A stretch of DNA of 64,000 nt, from NCBI RefSeq assembly GCF_000719285.1, contig NZ_JOFS01000035.1, positions 1-64,000 on the forward strand, given 5' to 3'. Shown in pieces: positions 52,440-61,605 of the stretch. Position numbers and translations under genes: made by a program. The number at the start of each line of letters is the position of its first letter. The first letter of the stretch is position 1. The stretch comes from Streptomyces bicolor. GTDB lineage: Bacteria; Actinomycetota; Actinomycetes; Streptomycetales; Streptomycetaceae. Under the pieces are notes generated by a model. That model did no database searches. It worked only from the letters and a program-made list of their open reading frames with translations, and had not been told where the DNA came from.

Positions 52440-53052
52440 AGCAAGGCGTGGAGGTCGTGAATCCCCGGGCCGACTTCGACCTGCGGCACTGGATCGAGCG
52501 GGCGCAGCCGGCCGAGAGCGCCAAGTTCGACCCGCTGTTCGTCGCGGACGGCCCCGCCCTCAGCGGCACGGGCGAGTTCCGGTCGCCGGGCCGGCTCGAA
52601 CCACTGACCCCGCTGACCGCGCTGTCCCAGGCGACCAGCAGGGTCGGCCTCATCGCAACCCTGTCGTCGACCCGCAACAAGCAGGGTCGCCAAGGCACCC
52701 TGGGAAGGCTGGGAGTCCGAGGCCGTCGTCGCGTCCAGGACCGAGCCGTCGGTCTTCGAACTCCACGCACGTCTACCGGACTTCATCCTCGCCAGGCCGA
52801 AGCTGGAAGGCTGGCAGAGCCGTTCCGGACTGATCATCGATCTCGCGGTGCCTAAGAAGCTGACGGTCCGGCAGATCATCTCCCGGCTCGGGGGCGGACG
52901 CGGCGCCCGTCCTACCGTCGGGCCTGGCGGCCCTCTTCGAGCACGCGCTGCCGATCCTGCGTGGCAAGGGGCTGTTCCATGAGGAGTAGGAGGGCACGAC
53001 CCTGCGCGAGCATGACGGGCTCCCGGTCCCGGCGAACCAGTTCCATGCCTGA
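52440..53052 (+). pseudogene. LLM-class flavin monooxygenase, heavily damaged
   Basis: Three pieces of one gene remain. The N-terminal piece is DFDLRHWIERAQPAESAKFD, PLFVADGPALSGTGEF and LTPLTALSQATSRVGLIATL. A deletion joins it to the middle piece, SEAVVASRTEPSVFELHARL, PDFILARPKLEG. A second deletion joins this to the C-terminal piece, LPSGLAALFEHALPILRGKG, with an internal TAG at 52987-52989 before EGTTLREH. The pieces match the NtaA/SnaA/DszA group of FMN-dependent monooxygenases. The gene is clearly inactive. Confidence 0.75.
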
Positions 53053-53307
53053 CCCGCTCACGACTCCGCCGCCGGGCGTTCCAGCACGCGGACATGACCC
53101 CGCCGGGGTCCGACCACCGTATTGCCCGGTCCGAGACAGTTGATCACGCGGACGGCCGCAGCCTTCGGAATGCCGAACACATCCACCTCCGGCATTGGCC
53201 AGAAGGCCAAAGCACCTCTCACTGTCCTGGCCACCACGCACACCCCTCCCCACCCCGCCCTTCCGCATCATCAAGGGCCGGAACGGGAGCTATGAGAGGA
53301 GTGGCGC

Positions 53308-54786
53308 GTGGACACTGTGCAGACGAGACCGCAAACACCCGCGGGTGAGGTCGGGACTGCGAGCAGGTTGACGCGGCGGCGGGACGTCGCCGATCTGGTC
53401 GCCGAGGCCCGTGGTGGTGAGCTGCGGCGGACGATGGGGCTCACACAGCTCACGCTGCTCAGCGTGGGCGCCACCCTCGGCACCGGGATCTTCGTCGTCC
53501 TCGGCCAGGCGGTGCCCGAGGCAGGCCCCGCCGTCGTGATCTCCTTCGTGCTCGCCGGGATCACCGCACTGTTCTCCGCCCTGTCCTACGCCGAGCTGGC
53601 AGGCATGATCCCGGGCGCCGGATCCTCGTACAGCTATGCCTACGCCACGCTCGGCGAGCTGGTCGCGTGGGTCTGCGGCTGGTGTCTGGTGCTGGAATAC
53701 GGCGTCTCGGTCGCCGCCGTCGCGGTCGGCTGGGGCCAGTACGTGAACGAACTCCTGGAGCTCACCGTCGGCTGGACGCTGCCGGAGTCGCTTGCCGCCC
53801 CGCCCGGCGCAGGCGGCGTGCTGAACGTTCCGGCCGCCGCGATCGTCGTCCTCGCCATGGTGGTGCTGCTGCGCGGCGCACGCGAGAGCGCCCTCGTCAA
53901 CACGATCATGGTGGCGGTGAAGGTGGCCGCCCTGGTGATGTTCTGCGCCGTCGCCTTCACGGCGTTCCGCGCCGGGAACTTCCAGCCGCTGTTCCCGCTC
54001 GGCATGGCGGGTGTGAGCGCGGGCGCCGCCTCGCTGTTCTTCTCGTACATCGGCTTCGACGCCGCGTCCACGGCCGGCGAGGAGGCCAAGAACCCGCAGC
54101 GTGACCTGCCGCGCGCCATCCTCCTCTCCCTCGGGCTGATCACGGCGCTCTACTGCGCGGTGGCGATCGCGGCGGTCGGCGCCATGCCATGGCAGAAGTT
54201 CGCCGGTACCGAGGCCACTCTGAGCGAGGTGCTGGTCCGCTCGGTCGGCGGCGGTAACGTGTGGCCGATCCTGCTGTCCGTCGGCGCGGTCGTCGCCACC
54301 ACGAGTGTTGTCCTCGCCGTGCAGTACGGGCAGACCCGCATCCTGTTCTCGATGGCGCGCGATGGGCTCGTGCCGCCAGTGTTCGCCAAGGTGCATTCGA
54401 AGACCGGAGTGCCCCGCGCCAACACGGTCATCGTGTCCGCGTTCGTCATGGTGCTCGCCGCACTGGTGCCGCTGGGCGCTCTCGCCGACGCCACCAGCAT
54501 CGGCACCCTGTTCGCGTTCGCGCTGGTCAACTGTGCCGTGCTGATCCTGCGCCGGCGCAGCCCCGCAGCACCGCGCAGCTTTCGGGTACCGCTCGCGCCG
54601 GTGACGTGCCTGCTGGGCATGTTGTGCTGCGGCTATGTGATGTGGGGGCTCGGCACCGACACCTGGATCGCGTTCGGGCTGTGGATGGCGGTCGGGTTCG
54701 CGATCTACGCGCTCTACGGCATCAAGCACTCCCGGCTGAACCGGCCGGCAGCTCCGCAGGAGGAGACCGTCGTATGGCCTCGCTGA
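53308..54786 (+). CDS. Amino acid permease (APC superfamily)
   Basis: A 492-residue transporter with about 12 membrane helices. GATLGTGIFVVLGQAVPEAG is the unwound first helix with the GxG substrate site; SYAELAGMIPGAGSSYSYAY and FFSYIGFDAASTAGEEAKNP are signature segments of the CAT/APC family. GTG 53308 follows GAGGAG. It overlaps the desuccinylase gene by 13 bp. In context it would import D- or N-acyl amino acids for the succinylation pathway encoded downstream. Confidence 0.88.
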   Translation: MDTVQTRPQTPAGEVGTASRLTRRRDVADLVAEARGGELRRTMGLTQLTLLSVGATLGTGIFVVLGQAVPEAGPAVVISFVLAGITALFSALSYAELAGMIPGAGSSYSYAYATLGELVAWVCGWCLVLEYGVSVAAVAVGWGQYVNELLELTVGWTLPESLAAPPGAGGVLNVPAAAIVVLAMVVLLRGARESALVNTIMVAVKVAALVMFCAVAFTAFRAGNFQPLFPLGMAGVSAGAASLFFSYIGFDAASTAGEEAKNPQRDLPRAILLSLGLITALYCAVAIAAVGAMPWQKFAGTEATLSEVLVRSVGGGNVWPILLSVGAVVATTSVVLAVQYGQTRILFSMARDGLVPPVFAKVHSKTGVPRANTVIVSAFVMVLAALVPLGALADATSIGTLFAFALVNCAVLILRRRSPAAPRSFRVPLAPVTCLLGMLCCGYVMWGLGTDTWIAFGLWMAVGFAIYALYGIKHSRLNRPAAPQEETVVWPR

Positions 54787-55835
54787 ACCCGACCGGCGAC
54801 CTGGTGGATCTTGCGCGGGCCCTGGTGGACATCCCTTCCGAGAGCGGGGACGAGACCGGTCTCGCGGACGCCATGGAGTCCGCCCTGCGCGGCTGCGTGC
54901 ACCTGACGGTGGAACGCATCGGCAACTCCCTCGTGGCCCGCACCGACTCGGGCCGCGCCGAGCGGGTGGTCATCGGCGGCCACCTGGACACCGTCCCGGC
55001 CGCCGGGAACCTTCCTTCCCGGCTGGACGGTGAGCTGCTCCACGGGCTCGGAGCGTGCGACATGAAGGGCGGCGTCGCCGTCGCCCTGCGCCTCGCGGCC
55101 ACCCTCACCGCACCGGTGCGCAACGTCACGTACGTCTTCTACGAGTGCGAGGAGGTGTCTGGTGACCGCAACGGCCTGAACCGCATCGCCGCCGAGCGCC
55201 CCGAGCTGCTCAAGGCGGACCTCGCGATCCTCATGGAGCCGTCCGACGCGGGCGTCGAGGCGGGCTGCCAGGGCGTCCTGAACGCGGACATCACGGTGCG
55301 CGGCGAGCGCGCGCACACCGCCCGCTCATGGAAGGGCGTCAACGCCGCGCACCGAGCGGCCGCCGTGCTCCGGCGCCTCGACGACCACGCCGCCGAGCGG
55401 ATCGTCATCGACGGCCTGGAGTACCGCGAAGGGCTGAACGCGGTCGCCGTGCGCGCGGGCATCGCCGAGAACGTCGTCCCCGACACCTGTGTGATCACGG
55501 TCAACCTGCGCTTCGCGCCCAGCCGTTCGGCCGGGCAGGCCGAGGCCTATCTGCGCGGACTCTTCCCCGAGTACGACGTCGAGGTCACCGAGGTCGTGCC
55601 GGGCGCGCTGCCCGGGCTCGGACAGGGCCCGGTCGCCTCGCTCGTCGAGGTTCTGGGTGTCACCCCCCGCCCCAAGCTGGGCTGGACCGACGTCGCCCGC
55701 TTCGCCGCGCTGGGCACGCCCGCGCTCAACTACGGCCCCGGCGACCCGACGCTCGCGCACACCGCCGGGGAGTACGTGCCCGTGGGGCAGTTGCGGGAGT
55801 GCGAGGCCCGGCTGGCGGCCTGGCTGAGCGGCTGA
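54774..55835 (+). CDS. M20-family desuccinylase (DapE/ArgE-like)
   Basis: A 353-residue di-zinc amidohydrolase. Metal ligands are visible in GGHLDTVP (His, Asp), LGACDMKGG (bridging Asp), ECEEVSG (catalytic Glu and ligand), LMEPSD and the C-terminal HTAGEYV. SuccinylDAP desuccinylase is the closest well-known activity. Beside a racemase and an N-succinyltransferase, the likely substrate is N-succinyl-L-amino acid, released as free L-amino acid. ATG 54774 follows AGGAGG. A perfect hairpin shared with the convergent PucR gene ends the operon. Confidence 0.87.
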   Translation: MASLNPTGDLVDLARALVDIPSESGDETGLADAMESALRGCVHLTVERIGNSLVARTDSGRAERVVIGGHLDTVPAAGNLPSRLDGELLHGLGACDMKGGVAVALRLAATLTAPVRNVTYVFYECEEVSGDRNGLNRIAAERPELLKADLAILMEPSDAGVEAGCQGVLNADITVRGERAHTARSWKGVNAAHRAAAVLRRLDDHAAERIVIDGLEYREGLNAVAVRAGIAENVVPDTCVITVNLRFAPSRSAGQAEAYLRGLFPEYDVEVTEVVPGALPGLGQGPVASLVEVLGVTPRPKLGWTDVARFAALGTPALNYGPGDPTLAHTAGEYVPVGQLRECEARLAAWLSG

Positions 55836-55842
55836 ACGCCAA

Positions 55843-55887
55843 CCGGTGATTCCCGTCTACGGCCTGCCCGCAGGTGGGAATCACCGG
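55843..55887. terminator. Bidirectional hairpin terminator
   Basis: Perfect 12-bp arms 55843-55854 and 55876-55887 with a 21-base loop, between the convergent desuccinylase and PucR genes. The right arm overlaps the stop codon of the PucR gene. Confidence 0.65.
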
Positions 55888-57461
55888 TCGGTGCCCCGCA
55901 GGCCACCGAGCGTCCGCAGCTGCAACCACAGCACCAACCGCTCGTCCGGTTCGTCCAGATCGATGCCGAGGTGCTGCTGCGCCTGCCTGATGCGGTACCG
56001 GCAGGTGTTGGGGTGCACGGCGAGCAGCTTCGCCGCGCGCGCCATGTCGCATCCGGCGTCCAGCCAGCACACCAGGGTCCTGGCGTAGTCGGTGCCCTGC
56101 TCGGCGTCGTACGCCAGCACCTCCCGCCAGGCTCCTTCCGTCAACTCCCGCTGCTTGCCGATGAGTTCACGCAGCCGGAGGAGGGTGACGCGGGGGCGTA
56201 CGTCGGTCACGGCAGCGACATCCTCGTCCGGCCCGAGCACCCGCAGGACGAGGTCGGCGTCGTCCCGTGAGCCGCGCACGGCCGCCAGGTCCGCGACCAC
56301 GTCACCCAGCCCCGCCCGCACCGGCACCCGCAGCGCCTGACCCGCGCGGCGCACGATGTCCTCGACGAGTCGCTTGTGCCGCTCCCCACCGCGCTCACCG
56401 GCCACCGGCAGCAGCGCGTACACCCTCCCGTCCACCAGCACGCACGCGTGCCGCCCGTAGCGCGCCTCGCACTGGAGCCGTACGAGGTCCAGCAGCCGCA
56501 GTGCGGTCTGTTCTCCGTCTGGCGCGGACACCGCTCCGTCGAGTGCGAAGGCCGCGACACGGACCGGGGCGTCGGCGGCGAGGCCGAGGCGGTGGGCGGC
56601 GCCGGCGGGATCGGCGGTGCCGTCGAGGAGACGGCGCAGCAAGTCGCTCGTCAGGTGCCGGGACAGTTCCTCGCTTGCCCGGGCCCGCAGCAGGAGGAGG
56701 GCGGCCGTGGATGCGCCCCGGGTGAGCGCCTCCTCGGCATCGGGGCCGAGGTGCCCGTCGTCGACGGCCCACACCGACCCCAGCGTCTCGCCGCCCGCGC
56801 GGATCGCGACAGCAAGTCGCGGCAGCTCGTCGCCGTCGAGCGCGGCGAGGCGCACGGGTCCGGGGGCGGCGAACAGGACGCGGTATTGCTCGGTGTTCTC
56901 GGGGCTGCTCGGTACCTGGCGGCCCAGGATGCCCTGCCGCCTGGCCTCGTCGACGGCCTGCCCGGGGACGGTGGAGTAGGCCAGGATCCGCTGGCGGGCG
57001 TCCTCGATGACGACCGCACCGCCCACGGCCGCGGCCACCGCGTTGGCCAGCGCGAACAGGTCCCCGAAGGCGGCCCCGCCCCCCGCGGGGCCGGGCCGGG
57101 AACCGCTCGCGGACGCCAGCAGCAGGTGGACGTGGTGCCAGGCGGCTTCCTCGTCGACGGTGAGCAGCGCGAGGCCGTGGGCCTTCGCCGCCGCCACTGT
57201 GTCGGGCTGCCCGTCCCTGTCCCGTACCACGAGCCCGGCCATTCCGGCCGCCGCGGCATCGCGGGCCAGCGGCTCGACCTCACCCGCCCGTGCCCCGACG
57301 CACAGCAGCAGGGCGCCGGGCGCGCTGCGCGGAAACGGGGCCCTGGCGTCGTGCAGAAGGACCTCCGAGACGGGTGCGGTGAGGCTGGCCGGGGTGGTGA
57401 GCACACGGAACATGGGCTCGCCGAGGGTGTCGAGAAGTTCCTCGAGGGTGCAGGCGTCCAT
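55881..57461 (-). CDS. PucR-family regulator of the amino acid cluster
   Basis: A 526-residue activator. The N-terminal PucR domain (TLEELLDTLGEPMFRVL, VSEVLLHDARAPFP, LLCVGARAGEVEPLARDAAA) is followed by a GAF-like region (RILAYSTVPGQAVDEARRQG) and a CdaR GGDEF-like domain. The C-terminal helix-turn-helix reads WLDAGCDMARAAKLLAVHPN and TCRYRIRQAQQHLGIDL. It lies between the two halves of the D-amino acid gene set and is divergent from the succinyltransferase gene (161 bp gap), so it most likely senses an amino acid or N-succinyl derivative and controls both operons. Confidence 0.87.
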   Translation of the reverse strand: MDACTLEELLDTLGEPMFRVLTTPASLTAPVSEVLLHDARAPFPRSAPGALLLCVGARAGEVEPLARDAAAAGMAGLVVRDRDGQPDTVAAAKAHGLALLTVDEEAAWHHVHLLLASASGSRPGPAGGGAAFGDLFALANAVAAAVGGAVVIEDARQRILAYSTVPGQAVDEARRQGILGRQVPSSPENTEQYRVLFAAPGPVRLAALDGDELPRLAVAIRAGGETLGSVWAVDDGHLGPDAEEALTRGASTAALLLLRARASEELSRHLTSDLLRRLLDGTADPAGAAHRLGLAADAPVRVAAFALDGAVSAPDGEQTALRLLDLVRLQCEARYGRHACVLVDGRVYALLPVAGERGGERHKRLVEDIVRRAGQALRVPVRAGLGDVVADLAAVRGSRDDADLVLRVLGPDEDVAAVTDVRPRVTLLRLRELIGKQRELTEGAWREVLAYDAEQGTDYARTLVCWLDAGCDMARAAKLLAVHPNTCRYRIRQAQQHLGIDLDEPDERLVLWLQLRTLGGLRGTDR

Positions 57462-57571
57462 GGGCGGAGCGGTCTCTTCGGTGGGTGGCGGTCACATGAG
57501 GACGATCGGCATTCTTATCGGACGGTGACCGCTGAGGGCCTTGGCTGATCGCAACAGAGGTCTGGGATCTT

Positions 57572-57589
57572 ATTGTGCCTGAGGACAAT
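57572..57589. promoter_or_regulatory. Short inverted repeat upstream of the GNAT gene
   Basis: ATTGT (57572-57576) and ACAAT (57585-57589) flank GCCTGAGG. It lies between the divergent PucR and succinyltransferase genes and may be a regulator site. The arms are short, so it could be chance. Confidence 0.3.
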
Positions 57590-57622
57590 GGCCGACAGGT
57601 CCTGGCCCTGGAGACTCAAGGC

Positions 57623-58546
57623 ATGACAGCTGTGACGAGCTCCACCGCTGGGTCCGGTGCCCCGGACGGTACGCCGAACGTGGGCGCCCTCGCCGACGCC
57701 GCGGCCCGTACCGCCGGGATCACGGTCCGTACGGTGCACGACGTGGCCGGAATTCGTGCGGTGGCCGACTTCTTCGCCGATGTGTGGCAGACGCCGCGTG
57801 CCACCCCGCCCTACCCCTCGGAGGTGCTGCACAGCCTGGTGCACGCCGGTGGCGCGGTGCACGCGGCGTACCCCGCCGGGCCGTCGGGTGAACGGCTGGC
57901 CGGGGCGGCGGTGGCGGTGTTCGGGCCACCCGCCGAGCGGGAGTTGTACTCGTTCGTGGCCGCGGCGAGTGCGTCCGGCCGGGGCGTCGGCTTCGCGGTC
58001 AAGCAGGCGCAGCGGCTGTGGGCGCTGGAGCGGGGCGCCACCACCATGCGCTGGACCTTCGACCCGCTGGTCAGCCGCAACGCCCGCTTCAACCTGGTCA
58101 AGCTGGGTGCCGTCGGCAGCGAGTACCTCGTCGACTTCTACGGCCCGATGAGCGACGGTGTGAACGACGGCGACGAGAGCGACCGGCTGACCGTCGCGTG
58201 GGACCTGGTGACCGGGACCGCGCGGACGGACGACCCCGCCGAGGGCCGCTCGGCCGCCCATGTCGTGCGCCGGGCACCGGACGGCGGCCCGCTCGCCCTG
58301 CGCGACACGGACAGGCTGTGGTGCCGCGTGCCCGAGGACATCGTCGCTCTACGCGCCGCCGACCCGGCCCTCGCGCTCGACTGGCGGCACGCCGTGCGTG
58401 AGATCTTCACCGAGGCGTACGGCGAGGGCCTGCGCGCGACGGCCATGTCCCGCGACGGCTGGTACCTGCTGACCCGCCACCCGTCCCCGGCCACTTCCAA
58501 GAACCCCTCCGACCCCTCCCATTCCGCTTGCGAGGAGCAGGAATGA
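57623..58546 (+). CDS. GNAT-fold N-succinyltransferase (by context)
   Basis: About 307 residues. TVRTVHDVAGIRAVADFFAD and VWQTPRATPPYPSEVLHSLV open the GNAT fold. SFVAAASASGRGVGFAVKQA holds the acyl-CoA pyrophosphate loop (GRGVG), and MRWTFDPLVSRNARFNLVKL GA-type sequence with YLVDFYG follows, typical of the GNAT proteins that accompany N-succinylamino acid racemases. It would transfer succinyl from succinyl-CoA to a D-amino acid. ATG 57623 is chosen; GTG 57575 is in frame but sits inside a putative operator. The stop overlaps the racemase start (ATGA at 58543). Confidence 0.78.
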   Translation: MTAVTSSTAGSGAPDGTPNVGALADAAARTAGITVRTVHDVAGIRAVADFFADVWQTPRATPPYPSEVLHSLVHAGGAVHAAYPAGPSGERLAGAAVAVFGPPAERELYSFVAAASASGRGVGFAVKQAQRLWALERGATTMRWTFDPLVSRNARFNLVKLGAVGSEYLVDFYGPMSDGVNDGDESDRLTVAWDLVTGTARTDDPAEGRSAAHVVRRAPDGGPLALRDTDRLWCRVPEDIVALRAADPALALDWRHAVREIFTEAYGEGLRATAMSRDGWYLLTRHPSPATSKNPSDPSHSACEEQE

Positions 58547-59658
58547 AGCTCGAACGCGTTGAACTGCTCCACGTCGCCATCCCGCTCGTCACCCCGTTCC
58601 GTACCTCCTTCGGGACGATGACCAGCAAGGACACCTTCCTGCTGCATGTGGTGACCGACGAGGCCGAGGGCTGGTCGGAGTTCGCCGCCGACCCGCAGCC
58701 GCTGTATTGTTCGGAGTTCGTCGCCGGCGCCGAGATCGTCATCCGGGACTTCCTGCTGCCGCGTGTCGCAGCCCTGCCCGAGCCGACGACCGTGTTCGTC
58801 ACCACCGCCATGGCCTCCGTCAAGGGCCATGAGCTCGCCAAGGCCGCACTGGAAACCGCCCTCCTGGACGCCGAACTGCGCGCCTACGGGATGTCGTTCG
58901 CGACCTTTCTCGGCTCCGTCCACGAACGGGTGCCGGCTGGCGTCTCGGTCGGCATCAAGAACTCCGTGCCCGAACTCCTCGACGACGTCGAGCAGTACCT
59001 CGCCGAGGGCTACCTCCGCATCAAGCTGAAGATCGAGCCGGGCTGGGACGTCGAGCCGGTGCGCGCCGTACGCGAACGCTTCGGCGACGCAATCCCGCTC
59101 CAGGTCGACGCCAACACCGCCTACACGCTCGCTGACGCCGAGCACCTGCGCAGGCTCGACGACTTCGGGCTGTTGCTGATCGAGGAGCCGCTGGAGGAGA
59201 ACAACCTCCACGCCCATGCCCAGCTCCAGAAGCGGCTGGCCACCCCGGTCTGCCTCGACGAGTCGATCCACTCCGCGCGCGACGTGGCGTCCGCGATCGC
59301 GATGGACGCCTGCCGGGTCGTCAACGTCAAACCGGCCCGCGTCGGCGGCTATCCGGAAGCTCGTCGCATCCACGACGTGGCCGCCGCCCACGGCGTGCCC
59401 GTGTGGTGCGGCGGAATGCTGGAGACGGGCATCGGCCGCGCCCCCAACCTGGCACTCGCCGCCCTCCCGGGCTTCACCCTCCCTGGCGACACCTCCGCCT
59501 CCAGCCGCTACTTCGCCGAGGACATCACCGAACCCTTCGTTCTCCAGGACGGCCACCTGCCCGTACCGACCGCCCCGGGCGTCGGCGTCGACCCCCTGCC
59601 GGACGCGCTCGCCCGGTTCACGACGGGGACTCGGGTGTTGTATGCGGGACGGAAGTGA
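58543..59658 (+). CDS. N-succinylamino acid racemase / OSBS-type enolase
   Basis: A 371-residue enolase-superfamily enzyme. The catalytic Lys pair is in YLRIKLKIEPG. Metal ligands are Asp in PLQVDANTAY, Glu in LLLIEEPLEENN and Asp in VCLDESIHS. The second acid/base Lys is in VVNVKPARVGG. All are present. This is the NSAR/OSBS branch, which interconverts N-succinyl-D- and L-amino acids and sometimes makes o-succinylbenzoate. No other menaquinone gene is nearby, and coupling to a GNAT gene plus a desuccinylase points to the racemase role. Confidence 0.9.
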   Translation: MKLERVELLHVAIPLVTPFRTSFGTMTSKDTFLLHVVTDEAEGWSEFAADPQPLYCSEFVAGAEIVIRDFLLPRVAALPEPTTVFVTTAMASVKGHELAKAALETALLDAELRAYGMSFATFLGSVHERVPAGVSVGIKNSVPELLDDVEQYLAEGYLRIKLKIEPGWDVEPVRAVRERFGDAIPLQVDANTAYTLADAEHLRRLDDFGLLLIEEPLEENNLHAHAQLQKRLATPVCLDESIHSARDVASAIAMDACRVVNVKPARVGGYPEARRIHDVAAAHGVPVWCGGMLETGIGRAPNLALAALPGFTLPGDTSASSRYFAEDITEPFVLQDGHLPVPTAPGVGVDPLPDALARFTTGTRVLYAGRK

Positions 59659-60004
59659 TCAAGCGGCGGTGGTGACGGTGGCGTGGGCGGAGCCGTGTGG
59701 CCGGCAGCTGGTCGGGCACCTGGATGTCAGCCCGCCGCCGTCTGAGGGTGAACGGAGTCGTACGACAGGAGGGGATTTCGTACAAGCGGGACGGCTCCAC
59801 GCCGACCGTAACGGCATCGGCGTGCTGTTCGAGTACGAGGGGCACCCGGCCCGTCCTCAGGGGCGACGCCGACGCCACACCGGACGACGTTGCCATCGCC
59901 CGGATTCTCAGGTCCGGCACGGCACGAAGGATCCCATTCGAAAGGAGGTTGCTTTTCTGCTCCCGGGTTGATTCCCGCACAAGCCGAATCCGCGTTCCGG
60001 CATC
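59659..60004. other. Region downstream of the racemase, no firm gene
   Basis: The plus strand can be read as PPSEGERSRTTGGDFVQAGR and LHADRNGIGVLFEYEGHPAR, possibly a decayed reading frame. Nothing is recognised with confidence. Confidence 0.3.
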
Positions 60005-60460
60005 ACGGTGCAGATCGTAGAACCTGCGCAGCACCGTCTCGCTGTGGGCGACGGTCGACGGGGCATAGCCGAGCCCAGGGGGCATTTTCCCGGTCACCGG
60101 ATTCGGGGCGCCGACGCTGCGGGCCGGCCGCCGCTTGGCCGTGGTCGCTCGCGGGTTGACCGTCAGCTGGATCCCGCAGCTGAAATCCCGAGCATCCACG
60201 CGCGTCGCTCGTTCCCACGACACCTCGACCGCCTGCAGGAACCGCCACCTCCGCAGCAGGTCCATGCCACAGGAGCGGACGGTCGCCGCCGCCTTCCCGG
60301 CCGCGAGCAACTCCTGGAAGAACACCGCGACCGGTGCCACGGCCGCGCCGTCGGCGTCGACGAGCCGATAGGGCTCGTATCGGTCACCGGTCTCCACCAG
60401 CCGACCCCACCGAGGAACGGCCAACCTCGACAGATCCCGCCCGGACAGATGATCGTTCAT
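60005..60460 (-). pseudogene. Tyrosine integrase, N-terminal (SAM-like) fragment
   Basis: ATG 60460 starts MNDHLSGRDLSRLAVPRWGR, LVETGDRYEPYRLVDADG, then FFQELLAAGKAAATVRSCGM and DLLRRWRFLQAVEVSWERAT. It continues YAPSTVAHSETVLRRFYDLH before decaying near 60005. This is the core-binding N-terminal domain of a Streptomyces site-specific integrase. The catalytic domain is absent. Confidence 0.7.
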
Positions 60461-60609
60461 CACGACCGCAGTCCGTACTGGGCGGCAACCCCACCTGTGT
60501 TCTGAACTGCACAATCAATGTGGTTTGTTCAGTCAACGGGGCGTGCTCATGTACGCAGTCGGTGCCGTAGGCGCGTCCGCAGTCGCCGAGAGCGAGCTTG
60601 CGGCGCTCG

Positions 60610-60860
60610 AAGTGGCCGAGGAACTCCTCCCACTCCAGGCGCTGCCAGACGCCGGCCTCGTTCCAGTCCCACAGCCGTCGCCAGCAGGTCATGCCCCGAG
60701 CCGAAACCGAGTTCCTGGGGCAGGTACTCCCACTGGATTCCGGTGTGCAGCACGTACAGGCTCCCGCACAGCACCTCCCGCTCCCGCAGCGGTTTCCGGC
60801 CCGGGTACCGAAAGCGCCGCTCACGCCGCGGCAGCAGCGGCTGCTCGCGAGTTCTGCATG
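60610..60860 (-). pseudogene. IS5-family transposase fragment
   Basis: Minus-strand frames read LCGSLYVLHTGIQWEYLPQE, LGFGSG and, one base shifted, MTCWRRLWDWNEAGVWQRL. These are the N-terminal motifs of another IS5 subgroup. Sequence then changes; no catalytic residues and no terminal repeats were found. Confidence 0.7.
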
Positions 60861-61143
60861 GAGGACCTGAAGTTCCCGTTCGCCGATGCCGCTGCTGTCG
60901 GCCACATGGCTATGTCGCGGTCCCCATCCCCGGCGGGCCGCTGTCGCGTCGACTTCCCCCGGACCTCAACCGCAGACGTGTACGAACGCATGGGCTTCGC
61001 CATCCCTCCACCACGACAATCCCGAGGGGTCACGGTTCCCACCGGTTTCGCACGCGTATCCGCGCGGTGGCTGGGAACCAGCAGCGGTGGAAGCAGTACG
61101 ACAAGTCACCGTGGCCGGCGGCGGGCGGGCCGGAGAAGGTGTG
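60861..61143. other. Intergenic, no gene recognised
   Basis: Short shadow-like frames only. It holds the upstream region of the ATP-binding protein gene at 61144. Confidence 0.35.
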
Positions 61144-61581
61144 ATGGCGACCGAATCGCATGGGGGCGGCAAAGCGTCTTCGGAAGACAACCAGGACTGG
61201 GAGGTCAGGTTTGACGGGGGATTTGGTGATGTGACCGGAGCCCGCCTCGGCGCGGAGGAGTTTCTGACCCAGCTTGCGCGGTCCTCACCGCCGGCGACGC
61301 CCGAGTACCGGGACGACATCCTGCTGGTCGTCAGCGAGCTTGCCGCCAACGCCATCCAGTACGCCCCGGGGCCGTTCGGAGTGACGATGCGTAAGGGGTA
61401 CGACGGTGTGCACGTGACAGTCAGCGACACGAGCACTACCGCACCGGCCCCGCGCCCCTTCCACCCGGGCAAGGGCGGTGGCGGCGGTATCGGCTGGTAT
61501 CTGATCCACACCTTGTGTGACCAGGTCAGCGTGGTGGTGCGTGAGGACGGCAAGGACGTGCACGTGTTCCTGCCGTGGTGA
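61144..61581 (+). CDS. RsbW-like ATP-binding protein
   Basis: A 145-residue GHKL-type histidine kinase-like ATPase domain. The N box is LLVVSELAANAIQYAPG, the G1 box HVTVSDTSTTAPAP and the G2 box GGGGGIGWYLIH. Stand-alone proteins of this type in Streptomyces act as anti-sigma factors or anti-anti-sigma kinases. A SigB/SigF-type sigma factor lies 1.4 kb away, so a partner-switching role is plausible. ATG 61144 follows GGAGAAGG. It is convergent with a second protein of the same type. Confidence 0.82.
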   Translation: MATESHGGGKASSEDNQDWEVRFDGGFGDVTGARLGAEEFLTQLARSSPPATPEYRDDILLVVSELAANAIQYAPGPFGVTMRKGYDGVHVTVSDTSTTAPAPRPFHPGKGGGGGIGWYLIHTLCDQVSVVVREDGKDVHVFLPW

Positions 61582-61605
61582 GTTGCCCGCCCCACGAGCG
61601 CACAC

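Noticed and set aside
58543..59658. Enolase-superfamily gene considered as menC of menaquinone synthesis.
   Set aside because: No other men genes nearby; it is coupled to a GNAT gene and near a desuccinylase and permease, which fits N-succinylamino acid racemase.
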